Source: Hymenochaete sp. R1
Taxonomy: Eukaryota; Basidiomycota; Agaricomycetes; Hymenochaetales; Hymenochaetaceae
NCBI GenBank assembly: GCA_019400425.1
Contig: JAFREE010000022.1
Coordinates: 124,001 to 188,000 of the forward strand
Reading direction: 5' to 3'
DNA: 64,000 nucleotides
The translations under genes were made by a program, and so were the position numbers. Shown here one piece after another: positions 33,156 through 45,488 of this stretch. Under the pieces are notes generated by a model. It was not told where the DNA came from. It saw only the letters and a program-made list of their open reading frames with translations, and made no database searches. Each line of letters starts with the position of its first letter. Position 1 is the first letter of the stretch.

Positions 33156-35488
33156 TTATTGTGGTATTGTGTATGAGGACGTTGACTACCGTCGCCGTCG
33201 CCGTTATCGTCTTCGTTGCTGAGGAGGGAGGCTGAGACCAAGCAAAAGCAAAAGCAGGAGGAGAAGGGGAGAGAACAAAAGACAAAAGCGGGGGCAGATT
33301 CACGAGGGACGATGGGAATATAAAAGCGAGCGAGCGAGAAGCCGCTAACCGCTAAAAAGAAAAGTGCACCGGATTCGACTTTTTTATTTTATTTTAGTTT
33401 ATTTGCGTTCATTGAGTTGCATTTATTTCTTTATTTTTTACGTGTGAGAAATGGAATCGTAGGCTCCGGAGGGGGGAGGAGGGGAAGAGGAATGGAGAGA
33501 AGAGAGGGAGGCCTAGGGGAGGGACTAGTACTCAGACTCACTCACTCACCGAATCAAAGAGGACAGAAGAGAGAAGAGCGAGGGGCTATTGTTCTCTTTC
33601 CTAATATAGTAATCTCGGCACATGATCTTTGTCCTTCGAGGTTCGAGGAAAAAGCCTCCGACGCCGACATCACCATCACCTATCTCATTCTCGCGCTTTG
33701 GCTTTGGCTCTCGCTCTGGCTTCAGCTTCAATGCGCCGCACGAGTTCATCCCATCCCATCCGACATCTCCGTACGCCTGTGCTCATCAAATCATTCACTC
33801 ACTCACTGTCAGCTTTGCTTTCCTTCGTGCCGCCTTTGCCGCCCTGCGCCCTGCGCCCCACACCGACAGCCTACAGCCTACAGACTGCGAACTACACAGC
33901 CATCCCTCCATCTTTCACCTGATATCTGCGATATCTGATATCCTGATGAAGCCCTCGATAAACCTAACCAAATACAATCACCCCAGTACTACTACTAGTC
34001 TGGTACTGCATCCCATCATCCATCCATCGTCGGGCCTTAACCTAACGCTATCATTGCTGAACATGTCCTGAGTCCTCTCCTTGACCCGCCCGTTCGCCTT
34101 CGCCTTTGCGTCCCACTCCCACATCCCACTCCCGCCCTGTCCTGTTCTGTCCTAGACTAGTACTGTTAATGTTAATATTAACCTGACTAGTGAAATTAAT
34201 ATTAATATCAATTTTAATCATACTTTTCTCCCTTCCCCTTCCCTTTTCCCCTTCCCTTGGACGAGCGCTTCCATTTCGATTTCCATTCCCCATTCCCCAT
34301 GCCTCGTTCCCTCCTCTACGAGTCTACCCACCCCTCTCGACTCACGGCTCACGCTTCCCCTCACGCTCCCCCTCCGGTCGCGGTCGCGGTTCTCCGAACT
34401 CGCGACTCGCGACTCACGACGCGACTCGAGCCTCCTTATCCCCCCTTCATGTTTCCCTTTTCTTCGTTTCGTCCTTCGTTTCGTCCTTCGTTCTTCGCTC
34501 TTCGTCCTTCGTTCTTCGCTCTTCCGAGTCTGCGTCCTTCGTCCTCCCATCCTCTCATCCCACTGGTGCACCGCACCGCACCTCACATTCGCGTACCGAC
34601 GTACCCATACCCAGATCTAAAACCCTCGTGGCCTCTCCTTCTCATCGCATCGCATCGTGTCCTGTCACGTCCTGGTCCCCCGAAGGTGACAAGGTCCGTC
34701 GCGGTATCGTGTACCCCCGAGCCGCGTCCCGTCTCGTCTCGTCGAGTAACGTCTCGTAACGTCCCGTCGAGTCCACCTCGGTCCGGTCCGGTCCGGTCCA
34801 TCATTCGTCCATTAATATTCGTCCATCTCCTCACTTCAATGTTCCATTTCCCGTTTTTTCCTTGCTACCATTCGTTCGGCCCTTTTTCGTACACTCGTAC
34901 ACGCGTGAGGTACGTATGCATGTACGAAGATAAAGGACAAAGGACAAAGGATACGCTAAGCTTGGGGCTTGGGATAAGGGTAAGTCAAGGCTGCTGTCCA
35001 CTCACTCACTGAGTCATCCGCAATACTTTCGCTCTCGCGTGTTCGTGTGCGTTGCGTTGCGTGCGTTGCGTGCGTCACCGACTCGACTCGACTCGACTCC
35101 CCTCTCTTCCCCTTCCCCTCTCCGTCGCACATCTGCACATACGTAGTCATAGTCATAATCATAATCATAATCATAATCACTACTACTACTATTCCAGTAA
35201 TCCTGGTCCTGATCCTACCGTGACATCACCACTACGCACCGCATCGTACATCACCACTGCACATTGCACATCATGCTGTGTACATTGAAAGCTTCCGTCC
35301 CGACGCTCCGAACCTCCGACATCCCTTCCCTTCCCTTCGCCCCGGGCCAACCGCCCATACTACACCTACACCACACCACACTACCCAACCCCTCGCTTCC
35401 CGTCCATTCCCATCAAAATTGAACGGAATGAGGTGGAATGAGATGGAATGAGGTGGAATAAGACGAGATGAGATGAATTCGACTTTTC

Positions 35489-35540
35489 CTTTTTCCTTTC
35501 CTTTCCTTTCCTTTCCTTTCCTTTCCTTTCCTTTCCTTTC
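35489..35540. repeat. Pentanucleotide (CTTTC) microsatellite
   Basis: Tandem TTTCC/CTTTC units repeated about ten times after a slightly degenerate start. It lies in the non-coding region upstream of the HMG gene. Confidence 0.75.
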
Positions 35541-36464
35541 TGCACTTCCCCTAGCTTGGACACGAGGCCGAAGACGAAGCCGAAGCCGAACACGGGAGCG
35601 CGTACCATTCGTCCGTTCCAGCGACTTCGAGGACGACTGCGACGATTTCAACTTCAACTTCAAGGACGACGACTACGCAACACAACGCAACACAGCGCGA
35701 TGCTCCGAACACCGAACACCGAACACCGAACACTCAGGCTGGCACGAACGAACGAACGAACGGAAGAAAAACAACTTGAACTTGAACCCACTTGCAGTGG
35801 CACGCCTCCTTTTCCGAGTCGTCCCTGTCCTTGTCCTTGTCCTTGTCCTTGTCCTTGTTCTTGTTTTTTGTTTTGTTTTTGTTTTCTTGACGTTCGGGTG
35901 TTTAGGTGTTTAGGTGTTTAGGTACTTAGGTAAGTAGTTTTCCCGTTTCCGGGACGCACGAACACACTAACACTAACAGTAACAGACTACATAATGTAAC
36001 ACTAACGCACGAACGCACCACAGACAGCGAGACGACGACGGCTCAAAGACGACGACTCAAAGACGGCGGGCGGACGCGCAGCTATGGCTATGGCTATGAC
36101 TGCAACTAATGAACTAATGAACTAATGAACCACTAGTACTACTACCACTAGTAGTAGTAGTAGTAGTGCCAGTGCCAGTGCCAGTGACTGTGATTGTGAT
36201 TGCGTTTGCGTCGCGCGTTCGAAAACACTATCCACTATCCACTATCCACTATCAAAAACGGCATCGACACCAGCATCAATGACCGGATATTGTTAATAGT
36301 AATAGTGCGTAGATCATGGGGAAAGCTACGTCAGTACTGTCTGTCTGATCACAGTCATAGTCATACTCATAGTTATACTCACAGTCATAGTAATAGTCAC
36401 AGTAATAGTAATAGAAAAAAGTAATATTACAATGTAATATGAACATTAATACCTTCACCATCAA

Positions 36465-36481
36465 CCCCCCCCCCCCCCCCC
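36465..36481. repeat. 17-nt poly-C run
   Basis: Uninterrupted run of 17 C within the microsatellite-rich interval, following CATAGT-like repeats. Confidence 0.7.
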
Positions 36482-36932
36482 ACCATCGTGTGATGATTGT
36501 GATTCACGAACGAGTCAATTAGAATCGAAATCGAACGGAGCGGGATGGGATGCCAGTGCCAGTGTCAGTGATCTCAGGCAGCAGCGGTACTTACAGTAAT
36601 GCCAGTCCCAGTCAACGATATTAGTGTCGATGTCGATAACGAGATTAATGTTGATAACGACACCCTCCTCTTCTCCCACCCCGAGTCCGAGTCGTTCGTT
36701 CGTCCGCCCGTTCACTCAACTTCACTGGCACTTGCTCAGTCTGACGCGCATACTAGTATTAATATTAATATTAATACCAGCAGCCGGTAGCCAGTAGCCA
36801 GTAGTCAGTAGTCAGTAGCCAGTAGCCAGTAGTCAGTAGTCAGTACCAGCGGTCGAGTCGTGACTCAGTGACTCGAGACTCGAGAGCCGTGGGCCGTGGG
36901 GTCACCCGTTCCCGCACCCCGTACCCAGTTGG

Positions 36933-37149
36933 AGTCGAGTCGAGTCGAGTCGCGTGTCGAGTCGAGTCGCGTGTCGAGTCGAGTCGCGTGTCGAGTCGAG
37001 TCGCGTGTCGAGTCGAGTCGCGTGTCGAGTCGNNNNNNNNNNNNNNNNNNNNNNNNNNNNNNNNNNNNNNNNNNNNNNNNNNNNNNNNNNNNNNNNNNNN
37101 NNNNNNNNNNNNNNNNNNNNNNNNNNNNNNNNAGTCGCGTGTCGAGTCA
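36933..37149. repeat. 17-bp tandem satellite containing an assembly gap
   Basis: Units of GTCGAGTCGAGTCGCGT repeat head to tail from about 36945 to the gap, and resume after it. Positions 37033-37132 are exactly 100 N, the usual placeholder for a gap of unknown size. The true array is therefore probably longer than shown. Confidence 0.9.
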
Positions 37150-37179
37150 TGGTGAATCGCCTCGACTCGACTTGATTGT

Positions 37180-37196
37180 GGGGGGGGGGGGGGGGG
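37180..37196. repeat. 17-nt poly-G run
   Basis: Run of 17 G shortly after the 17-bp satellite. It is the third G/C homopolymer of this length in 4 kb. Confidence 0.65.
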
Positions 37197-38026
37197 ATGA
37201 GGTCAATAAAAGAATAAACGAACGGAAAAAGGGACGAAAAGAAAAGGATGATACACCCACCTTCCCACTCCCCACGCCCACACCAGATCAGACTCAGACC
37301 AAAATCATCCCGACTCGACTCTCGACTCTCGACTCTCGATTCACAACACTAGTACTGACGCCTACGCCCACTGGCACGCGTACTCAGACTCAGCCTCGGG
37401 TTGGCTATCGAGAGGAAAAGAGAATGAACGAAAGAGTCGGGGAGAAAAGAGAAAAGAGAAAGGTAAGTGTTAAAGTGTTAAAGTGTATAACTCGAAGACT
37501 TCAAGTTGCCTTCTCCAGTTACGAGTTACGAGATATACTTTTTTTTTTGGTTTGGGGGCTCCCTTTCTCTGCGACTCACTTCGACTCATTTCGACTCGAA
37601 GCGTTGACTCGGCTCTCCCTCCCAGGGTCTTTTCCCCCCTTCATTGAGCCTCAGAGCCTCTCTGAGCCCCCTCCCTCTCGGGGGTTTTTTTTGGTGCACC
37701 TCGTCACGTCGACCGGCCGAACACCGCTCCAGTCATGGTCGGGTCGTTGGGACGTTAGGTTGGGAACGCGGGTTCCTGCGACACGGGTATGGGCATGGGC
37801 ACTGGTATGGGCACTGGCAGGACCCAGCGTATCGGACGTATCTGTTTCTTAAATCTTGAATTCCGATATCGAAAGGAAATAAAAGGAAAGAAGAAAATGA
37901 GTGATCTCGACGCAATAGAGAATAGGGATAGAGAACAGGACTGACAGAATGGAGGAACTCCGAAACTCCAAACGCGTATGGCGTATGTCGTGTCTCTTTG
38001 GGACCTTCTCTCCGAGTCGTGGGTGG

Positions 38027-38515
38027 CTAACGTCCGATGTACGATGCGGATACGGATACGATACGCAGACCTGACGGAAAGAAGAAAAAAAGGAAGAAAG
38101 TTAGAAAGAAAGAAAGCTCTGGCAGTAGAAACTCGGTGCCTACAATCGGTGCAGTGAACGTGAGTGAACTTACAAGTCTTCCATACGTAGCTGTTCCCGT
38201 CGTGAGATGTGCAGTTCTTGACAAACGCACCAATAAAGAGCCAATAACTTGATCCCGATCCCACTCCGACTTCCTGTCCACGTCACGTAGGCGAGAAAGG
38301 TCGTCCACTGATACCAGTATAATAATCGTCATCGCGAAATCATACCCTCAGCGCGCCCGACCCGACCTGAAACTGTGAAGAATAGAATATGTCCAGGGTC
38401 AAAATTAAAGAAAGGTATTGAGCGTTTCGTAAGTAATTATTAATATTGTGATTGCAAGCGCGCGTACCGTGTCCGAAATTAGGGGATAGACGCCACGAAG
38501 AGTTAGATGTAAAGT
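38027..38515 (-). CDS. Uncharacterised multi-exon gene, 5' end unresolved
   Basis: Four exons join in consistent phase: up to 38468 from about 38515, 38346-38372 (27 nt), 38174-38273 and 38027-38070. The last intron has a GTAAGT donor, a CTAAC branch-like motif and a long pyrimidine tract before TCCGTCAG. The deduced C-terminal part includes LRGVYPLISDT, VGSGSSYWLFIGAFVKNC and SVSASYIGR, ending at TAG. No family recognised. A stop just upstream of 38515 means the first exon must lie beyond an additional intron that I could not fix. Confidence 0.4.
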
Positions 38516-38623
38516 GGTCTTTGATCAAATCAATATCGGTGTAGATGCAGACGCATTGTTGGGCAGCAGCCAAAGTTGCCCTCGTCGATATACGTAGACT
38601 ATACCCCAGATCGGTGGCAAGAA

Positions 38624-39255
38624 ATGAGGGTAAACCGTGACATATTAAAAACACTTGACCTCAAGTTCGCCGCCAGACACACACACCTTCCTTCGTCCCC
38701 CTTCAGCTCTTCTGTCCCAATATCAACGCGATCAGGCATGCTAACTCAACGGCACGAGTACTGTATGCTCGACATGTGGATCACGGACACCAGTGACGGC
38801 CATAACGACACCCACTGCGAGCGCCACAAACGCGTATGCCTCCAACGCATCGACGGGAAGCTCGTCGGCGTATGCAAGACGGCGCAACAAGAATTCGAGG
38901 ATATCCAGTCCAGGCTCGCTATCGCTCTAGAGATCAAGGAAGAGGACGTTGAGCTGAGCGTAAGAGAAGGGGTAAGCTGCTTTGATCTTGATCTTAATCT
39001 TATGAAGTGAAGAAGTGGATAGAATAACGCTCACCGTTGTTGTTTCAGCATTCAAAGCCTTTGGTTATCACTATTGGATACGAACGGGAATCGAAGGTTA
39101 CGGAGATGGAGTGGGGGTTTCATCCCAACGAGCGCAGCCCACAGAAGGAGACTCGCAAAGTCGGCTCCTACAGTATTCTCTTCAGATTCCATTACCCATA
39201 CCCCACGGACGCTGGTACCTGCGGCTGCGAACAGATAGAATTGGCTGGCTCTTGA
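38624..39255 (+). CDS. Uncharacterised protein
   Basis: Two exons, 38624-38971 and 39049-39255, join in phase 0 over a 77-nt intron (GTAAGC...TTTCAG). The product from the first ATG is 184 residues. The frame remains open upstream to 38525 with a possible acceptor at 38563, so an earlier exon may exist. The protein has conserved-looking Cys/His content (HEYCMLDMWITDTSDG, HCERHKRVCLQR) and a C-terminal ITIGYERE...FRFHYPYP segment. I recognise no domain. It is divergent from the preceding minus-strand gene. Confidence 0.45.
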
Positions 39256-39547
39256 GACTTTTGATCGTAGCTCACCCTCCTAAATATACGAGATTGGGGG
39301 CGGCGATTTATGCATGTCTTCGTAGATGTTTGAAATGCGGGGTTATGCCCCGAGTATCGATACACAATTTGACGCATTACTCGCCGTTTGCAATACACGA
39401 TTCTCTTTATATCACATCTAAATACACTGGTGATGGGCGAACATCATGAGTGCCGTACGAACTACATGTTTAGACGACATTGAAACTCACTTCTATTTCT
39501 CGACAATGGCAAAAAAAGCTAGCCACCACACCAGATTTGTATCTCCA
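39256..39547. other. Short convergent intergenic spacer
   Basis: About 290 bp between convergent genes, with no coding signal. Confidence 0.5.
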
Positions 39548-40465
39548 TCACGACCCAATCCCAACAGCCCTCAGACTGTCAACAGCGTCACGAATCTGCT
39601 TATCCGTCGGCTCCTCCAACTGAACGGTGATGACATTCGGCTCGCCTGTCTCTTCAGGCCTTTCTAGTGTCTCGAGTTGGCTGTTAAGCATCTCTTCCTT
39701 CATGAAATGGTTCTTCCGATTGCGTATACGCTCCTTGAGCGCACCCTCCGATCCAGTGATATGCACGAAGTATGTTGGGAGCTGTTGGGAACGCGGGACC
39801 GGAAGGTCAGAATCGATATTGGGTGATACACGTTCAACACTTGAGCCATTCGGGCCTTCATCCGAGCCTTTATCCGCAGTTACGCCCCGTAACACATCAC
39901 GATACGACATCTTCAACGCGCTGCAACCCACGACGATCCCCCGTCCTCCTTTCCAGGACGAATCGCGCTCCTGCTCTTCACACCGCTGCAACGCCACGGC
40001 CCGCACTGTTGCAAGCCACGGTTGGCGATCGGCGTCGTCGAGCGGTGTTCCTCTCGACATTTTGTCGATGTTGGATTGTGGGTGGAGGTCGTCTGCGTCG
40101 ACGAAGGGGAGGCCGAGAGCGTGTGCGAGGCCCTTGCCAACGGTGGTCTTGCCGCAGGCAGCGACACCCTATCCATCCAAATGCGTTCAACCCCCTTGTT
40201 AGCCGATTGAGAGAGCAGAGCTTGAGTTGAACGTACGAACCATGACCACGATGAAGACAGGCCCAGCATCGGGACCTAACTGGGTCGCATGCTCCTCCTT
40301 GGTCCGTTCTGCCGCTTCTGCGTGGTGTTGCGCTATACCGTCCTCGCCTTGGTCGTGGTATGTTCCACCCACGTCGCCTTGTGCATGATGTATGTGATAT
40401 TGTTCGTCTTCGTAGAGGTGGGTTGGGATGCTTGAACCGTTCACAGGCGTCTGGACCTCGGGCAT
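39548..40465 (-). CDS. Gluconokinase (P-loop sugar-acid kinase) with extended N-terminus
   Basis: Two exons, 40241-40465 and 39548-40168, in phase 0 across a 72-nt intron, encode 281 residues. The Walker A motif is FIVVMGVAACGKTTVGK, split by the intron after VVM. Further kinase signatures are FVDADDLHPQSNIDKMSRG, PLDDADRQPWL, VVGCSALKMSYRDVLRG and HFMKEEMLNSQLETLE. The enzyme phosphorylates D-gluconate to 6-phosphogluconate for the pentose phosphate pathway. Family members are usually 170-200 residues. Here ~70 residues precede the P-loop, with a His/Gln/Asp-rich segment (YHIHHAQGDVGGTYHDQ), and ~40 residues are inserted after the ALK motif. A near-complete catalytic core makes it likely active. 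Confidence 0.92.
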
Positions 40466-41768
40466 TGTGGATCTGGGATTGTGTTGGCAGGCTAGGTCAC
40501 GGAATCAGCCCACGTTTCTTATAATATACGACAGTATCTGAGGGAGAAGACGAAGAGACATGAAAGTATGAAATAGGAATTGTTGATAATGACAACATGG
40601 TCGTTAGATGGCGAAACATACTCGCGTCATGTAGCATTCAATCATTGAACGACTGACCTTCCTCGATCAATCCAAAGTCTCCAAATTTTACAGCTCTATA
40701 TCAAATCACTCTTCCTCGAAAATCAGGAAAGTGATTACTAGCCGCACTGTCCTATGAGATTTGAGAAGGCAGGCCCATGTTCAGTTTCCGTGCGCCAAGG
40801 TTAAATAGAGCGGCAGAAAGTCGGCAAAATGCATCATCATTCCAAGACATTGAATCCGACCGTAGGGTAGACCGTAGAAAGAAAGCATAATAACAAGGCT
40901 AGTAAGAAAGAGAAAGCGCCGAAAAATCGCCAGGATTCGTCGTTCGTGCAACATCATAGTCGCAAGCACAGAAAGGTACCAAAAAATACTAAGAAAACAC
41001 TACGAAACATACGGGACAATAGAAAGTAGTACAACATATGCGAGGGCTTCTGTGAATGTGTGGGATTCGAGGCAAATGGAGGTGGAAATCACGATACGAT
41101 GTACATGTTCGGTGTACATAGGTGGCAAAAAGTGTGAATAGTGGAAAATGATGAGTATGATGGAACAGAAGCATTAGATGCGGAAAGCAGAGGTCAGAGC
41201 GTTTTGATGAGACGTAAAACGGAGGAAGAAATGGAAATGGCGAGACGAGCAAATGAGAATGAACAAGAGGAAGGAGAACGATGTGTCATAGACAAAGCAA
41301 AGTGAAAAATCGAATTAAGCGGGGGATGCATGGGGCACGATGACGAAAAGGGAACGTGAGATGGGATAACACATTGACGGAACGTGTTGAGTTGTGATGC
41401 TTTGTACAAAGTACAAATTTGTTGCCGAGCGTGAATGTGTGTGGAAAATCGTGAAATTGAACAACCAGTGAACGTAAATCGTATCAAGAGTGTGCCGAAG
41501 ATGAGAGGCGATGCGAAAGTGATAATGGGATAAATAGGTACGAAACGTATGGAAGACGTGAGGGGGACAAGATATCAACAAGAAAAAGTAGGAGAGAAAA
41601 GAATTAAAGAAAAGAACGCGAAGTGGGACGGGACGTCGAAAGCGGGAAAGAAAGGACCTCTGGCTTGGTTCCACGATTTTTTGGCTTTTTTCTTCTTCTA
41701 TTATTTGGCTTCTTCGACGATGGAACAACCAGACCCACTTCCGTCGCAAATTCAAACCACACCTGCTT
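40466..41768. other. Intergenic region between gluconokinase and Ser/Pro-rich gene
   Basis: About 1.3 kb. It holds the gluconokinase promoter on the left and the 3' UTR of the minus-strand Ser/Pro-rich gene on the right. The 41,200-41,700 part is purine-rich. No gene can be supported. Confidence 0.45.
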
Positions 41769-44700
41769 CTAACCTCGAACAGCTGTCTCTGGTGGATTAA
41801 CCAAACCGGTTTCCCCACTTGCGCCCGCACTCGCCTCCCGACTCAACGCTAACAACGCAGAGCTGCCCGTCGAGTTCCGCCTCACCAGCTTGTTCCGTTT
41901 GCGTTTCTCTGTTGCCCCACTTCCAGTAGAGGGAACACGTTCAGACGTGGGCTCAGGGGCGGCGACCGTTGGATGCATACTGGTGGTGGGGTCACGGACT
42001 GCTCCGCCACCTCCTCCGAAACGTGGACGAAGAGCGGCTGCTTTGGCTTTTTTGAACCAACCTCTGCGAGACCCGTCGACCTCGCCGCCTGGGACTGCAC
42101 CAAACCGACCCGACCGTGCATCAGACGCATGCCGTGAGACCGAAGTGTCCTGCGTGACAGATGTCCCATCGGTACGCTAAATGGGCAGCAAGTCGAAGCG
42201 TCGATAAGCATTTGCAGCGCAAGTCATAAAAAAGAAATCAACACTCACAATAATCCGAACTTTTTGCCCCGGGTTCGAGATGACGTAGTATGTGCTGGCG
42301 GAACTCACAGAAGCACCTGAGTCCACCGACCCGCTGCGTCGTGATCCGTGTCCGTATTCACGTTCGTACCCATGCCTTCGCCCTGCTCGCTTTTCCTCCC
42401 GAAGATCTTCGGCATACACCTCGTCCTGCCTACCTCGTCGTTCCCGGCCCCTTCCCCGCCTTTGCTCCTCATGCAACGCCGAAGGGGTCATCTCGGAGTG
42501 GTGGGGGTAATAAGATGCACCTCCCCCGTTCCCGTTGGGTGCACCAGGGTGGTGATAGATATCTCGGAAACGCGACATAAGGCTTTTCGTCCCCAAACCC
42601 TGATCTGCCATGGTCATGTGAGGCCCGACTCCAGACGCAGCTGTATCCTGATAGACCATCCCAGGATCAACACCGCTCATTTGCAAAGGGACAGAGCGCA
42701 CGCTTGCTGGCCTATGTTTCCTCCTCGAATACGAGACGCCTTGTGATGCTGCAGTGATCACTTCTGCAGGAGTTGGGTGATGGTAGTTGGGATGCTCGGT
42801 TGCAGAGCCAGGCGGTGTCGGGTACGGCGTGTCCCTCACACCTCTCGCACTACCACCGCCTGCTATATCGTCCGCATGCGTAATCGAAGGTGGGAGCATC
42901 ATCGCTGCATGGGGAGGTGCCGCTCCCGTACCACCCTCAGAAGTGGGTTGAGGTGCGCTGGCGGAGTACACCATTCCTCTCGCACGACTCCGTGAACGGG
43001 AGCGGTTCGTCGGGTGTGTACCGACACCTGCCATATTGCTTCGGGAGCTTGTCGCATCCGAATTGTTTGAGTTGTTGGAATGAGAATGAGAGTGCGTATG
43101 AGTCTTGTGCGATGACACTGGTGAGGCTGCGCTACGAGGTGGATCATTGGATCCGCGAGTATCAGGCGGATGAGGATTCACGTCCATCACAGCTTGACCG
43201 TAGTTTGCATTCCCGCCAGGAGCAAAGTCCCTGGCCACAACGGGTTGATGGCCATACATGTTCCCGTTTGTGCCCACATGCGGACCACCCCAGCCCGAGT
43301 CCCTAACACCACCTGGCGGTAACCCATCTACCATGCCTGAGCCCGTTGTCTTCACCCGCCTCACACTTTCCGCTGGCGAATGGTCTACCCCTCGTGGAGA
43401 CGTCGACATGTACATGATTCGTGGAGGTGAGAAATGAGAGATACGGCCGTGACGAGCAGGTGCATATACGATCGAAGGCGGATGCGGTCCCTCAGCGACG
43501 TCGTTGGCGTGCCCATGGCCGCTGACACCTCCGGAGCCTTGTCTAGCTCGAGAAGAAAAGGGCGTTGGGTTTGTTGGCGAGATGGGTGTCGGATACATGG
43601 CTATTGCACTTGGTGACCCATGCAGCTGCATAGGCTTGGGCTTGTGTGGCCCGCGTCCCTGCTGTGAGTAGTGCGAGGGTGGTGAGCCAGGTATGGGCTC
43701 AAGCGGTGTTGGGTTCACTCCAAAATCCATTCCTTGTCCGGAAACACCACCATCAGCCCCACCTGACCTCGACCGACTATGTCCAAACCTAGAACCCGCA
43801 CCAAAAACACCGAACAAACTCCCCTTCTCCTGACCCTGCTGCCCTCCATTTCGACTCCGACTCCCCCAACTTCCTTTCTTCTGCGCCGACGGGAGCATAG
43901 CAGCGGCGGTTGCCTCGTCTTCAGGTGCATCCCCAGCATCAACAAGCACGTATCCGCCATCCAAGCCATTTGTGGACAGGTTGCTTAGTGCACGACCCGG
44001 ATGAATAGTAAAGTTGTCGTCTAGTGAGATGGGAGTAGGAAGCATGGCATGTTGCTGCGGATACGAGTGCGAGTGCGCATGCGAGGAACGATGGCTAGGA
44101 GGAATTCCCGATGGTACCTGTAGCTTAGGAGCGTGACGGTGGGCTATCGGCATGGCGGGAGCTGGAGCCTCACGCCGAGAATGCATCGACGAGCGAACTG
44201 AGGGTTGGATGACCACTGGTTCATGAGGAAGTTCGCGATCGTGCACTGGGTCTGGAGCACGTGCGGGATTTGTCACGTAGGACAGCGCCGTACTCGGGGC
44301 GGCCATACCAGAAGGCGGAAGACCGACATTTGCTGCAGCGTTTGATGTACTATGCGTATTGGATGGGACGAACGGTTGAGGGCACGGAGTTGAACGGGAC
44401 CCAGTTGATGCGTTGCCAGTTATGGGAGAAGGAGCAGGAAGGCCACGAGTAGAAGGAGTCACGGATGGGGGATGTATTGTGATCGCTTCTGGAGGACCTG
44501 ATGAGCGCGAATCCGAGAGCGACATCGAACGTGAGTGGATGGACTGGTTGTCTGGCGGCGGGACAAAAGAAGACGGCGGAGCCGCTTCCGAGGCATGATA
44601 AGATGGGACTACAGTAGGTGGGTGCGAAGGGGCATGCGAAGGGACATGTGAAGGCACGTGAGATGGCGCATGAGACGTAGTCTTTCGAGATGAAGGGTTC

Positions 44701-45488
44701 GACATAGGCGGAGAAGGTGATTTTGGTGTCACATGCGTAGGCGATTGGGAGGGTGGTCGTGACGGGTCGCGTTCTTGCTGCTGAACTTGAGAATGCCTGG
44801 ATGAGTTAGCAGACGGATTCACCGGATTTGACTGAGCGGGAGCAGAGGGAGTCATAGGGTTCAAAGGCGAAGTCGGCGAACTAATCTGCGGCGGCGCTGA
44901 TGGGTCCTGCTGCGTACGGACCGAAGCCGTCCCTCGACCGCGAGCACTCGATCGCTTCGATTCGTGTGCAGAACGTACAGCAGTGGGAAGTCGTTCAGCC
45001 TGTTGGGACGCACTGGGTACATGCGCCTGCGAAGGACGGGCCGAACCGGGATGAGAAGGTTGCTGGGTGTGGACTTTGGCAGCGGAAGCCGGGTCAGGCG
45101 CAGGCGTAGCAGTAGCATGAGAACCGGCCCTCTCTGTCCCACCCCCGTTCTCAAATCCCTTGTCCGTCGGTGAGGTCTTGCTTCTCGTCTGGCTACCTCT
45201 CGTCGCTCTACTGGTAGCTTCACTCTGAGAAGGGGTGATAAGCACCTGGTGTTCGTCGGAGTACTTGAGCATCATGGTCGGCGGGATACTCGTCGCAGAC
45301 TCGCAGTCACTTGGGGCGTCGTACCCGTCCCAGAGGCTTCTCCGTTCGTAGTCGCTGTCCTGGCTGGGAGACTGGGAAGGCCTGTAACAAATTTGCGGAG
45401 GAAAAGACTTCCCGACCCAATCCGAGGTGCGACTGCGTATAGTATTCCACTCCTCGATGGCGGAGGGGGTAGTTGCGTACTCCGTCAT
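41769..45488 (-). CDS. Ser/Pro/His-rich low-complexity protein, function unknown
   Basis: Two exons, 42249-45488 and 41769-42176, in phase 0 across a 72-nt intron, encode 1,215 residues. The short N-terminal part is acidic and more complex (EEWNTIRSRTSDWVGKSFPP, WDGYDAPSDCESATSIPP). The rest is largely disordered: SHAPSHVPSHVPSHVPSHAP repeats, SRSRSRARG, Gly/Ser runs. A conserved-looking C-terminal module reads SSASTYYVISNPGQKVRII followed by GRFGAVPGG, a FKKAKAAALRPRF segment and a basic KRKRNKLVRRNS motif. I recognise the TYYV..PGQKV type of motif from Agaricomycete hypothetical proteins but cannot name a function. Possibly a scaffold or cell-periphery protein; that is inference only. Confidence 0.65.

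Larger units (their letters stand above)
32947..38026. other. 5-kb gene-free, microsatellite-dense region upstream of the HMG gene
   Basis: No convincing gene. The interval is built from degenerate short repeats. Examples are an exact CTTTC pentamer array around 35497-35540, CTTGTC-type repeats near 35825-35860, CATAGT/CATAAT arrays at 35145-35178 and 36350-36410, AGT/CCAGTG arrays near 36135-36185, and CAGTAGC/CAGTAGT arrays at 36785-36845. Long overlapping frames on both strands are by-products of this composition. It probably contains the HMG promoter at its left edge. Confidence 0.6.

Noticed and set aside
36868..37855. Long plus-strand frames through the satellite and its N gap
   Set aside because: They arise because the 17-bp unit lacks stops in two frames, and the N run contributes undefined residues.
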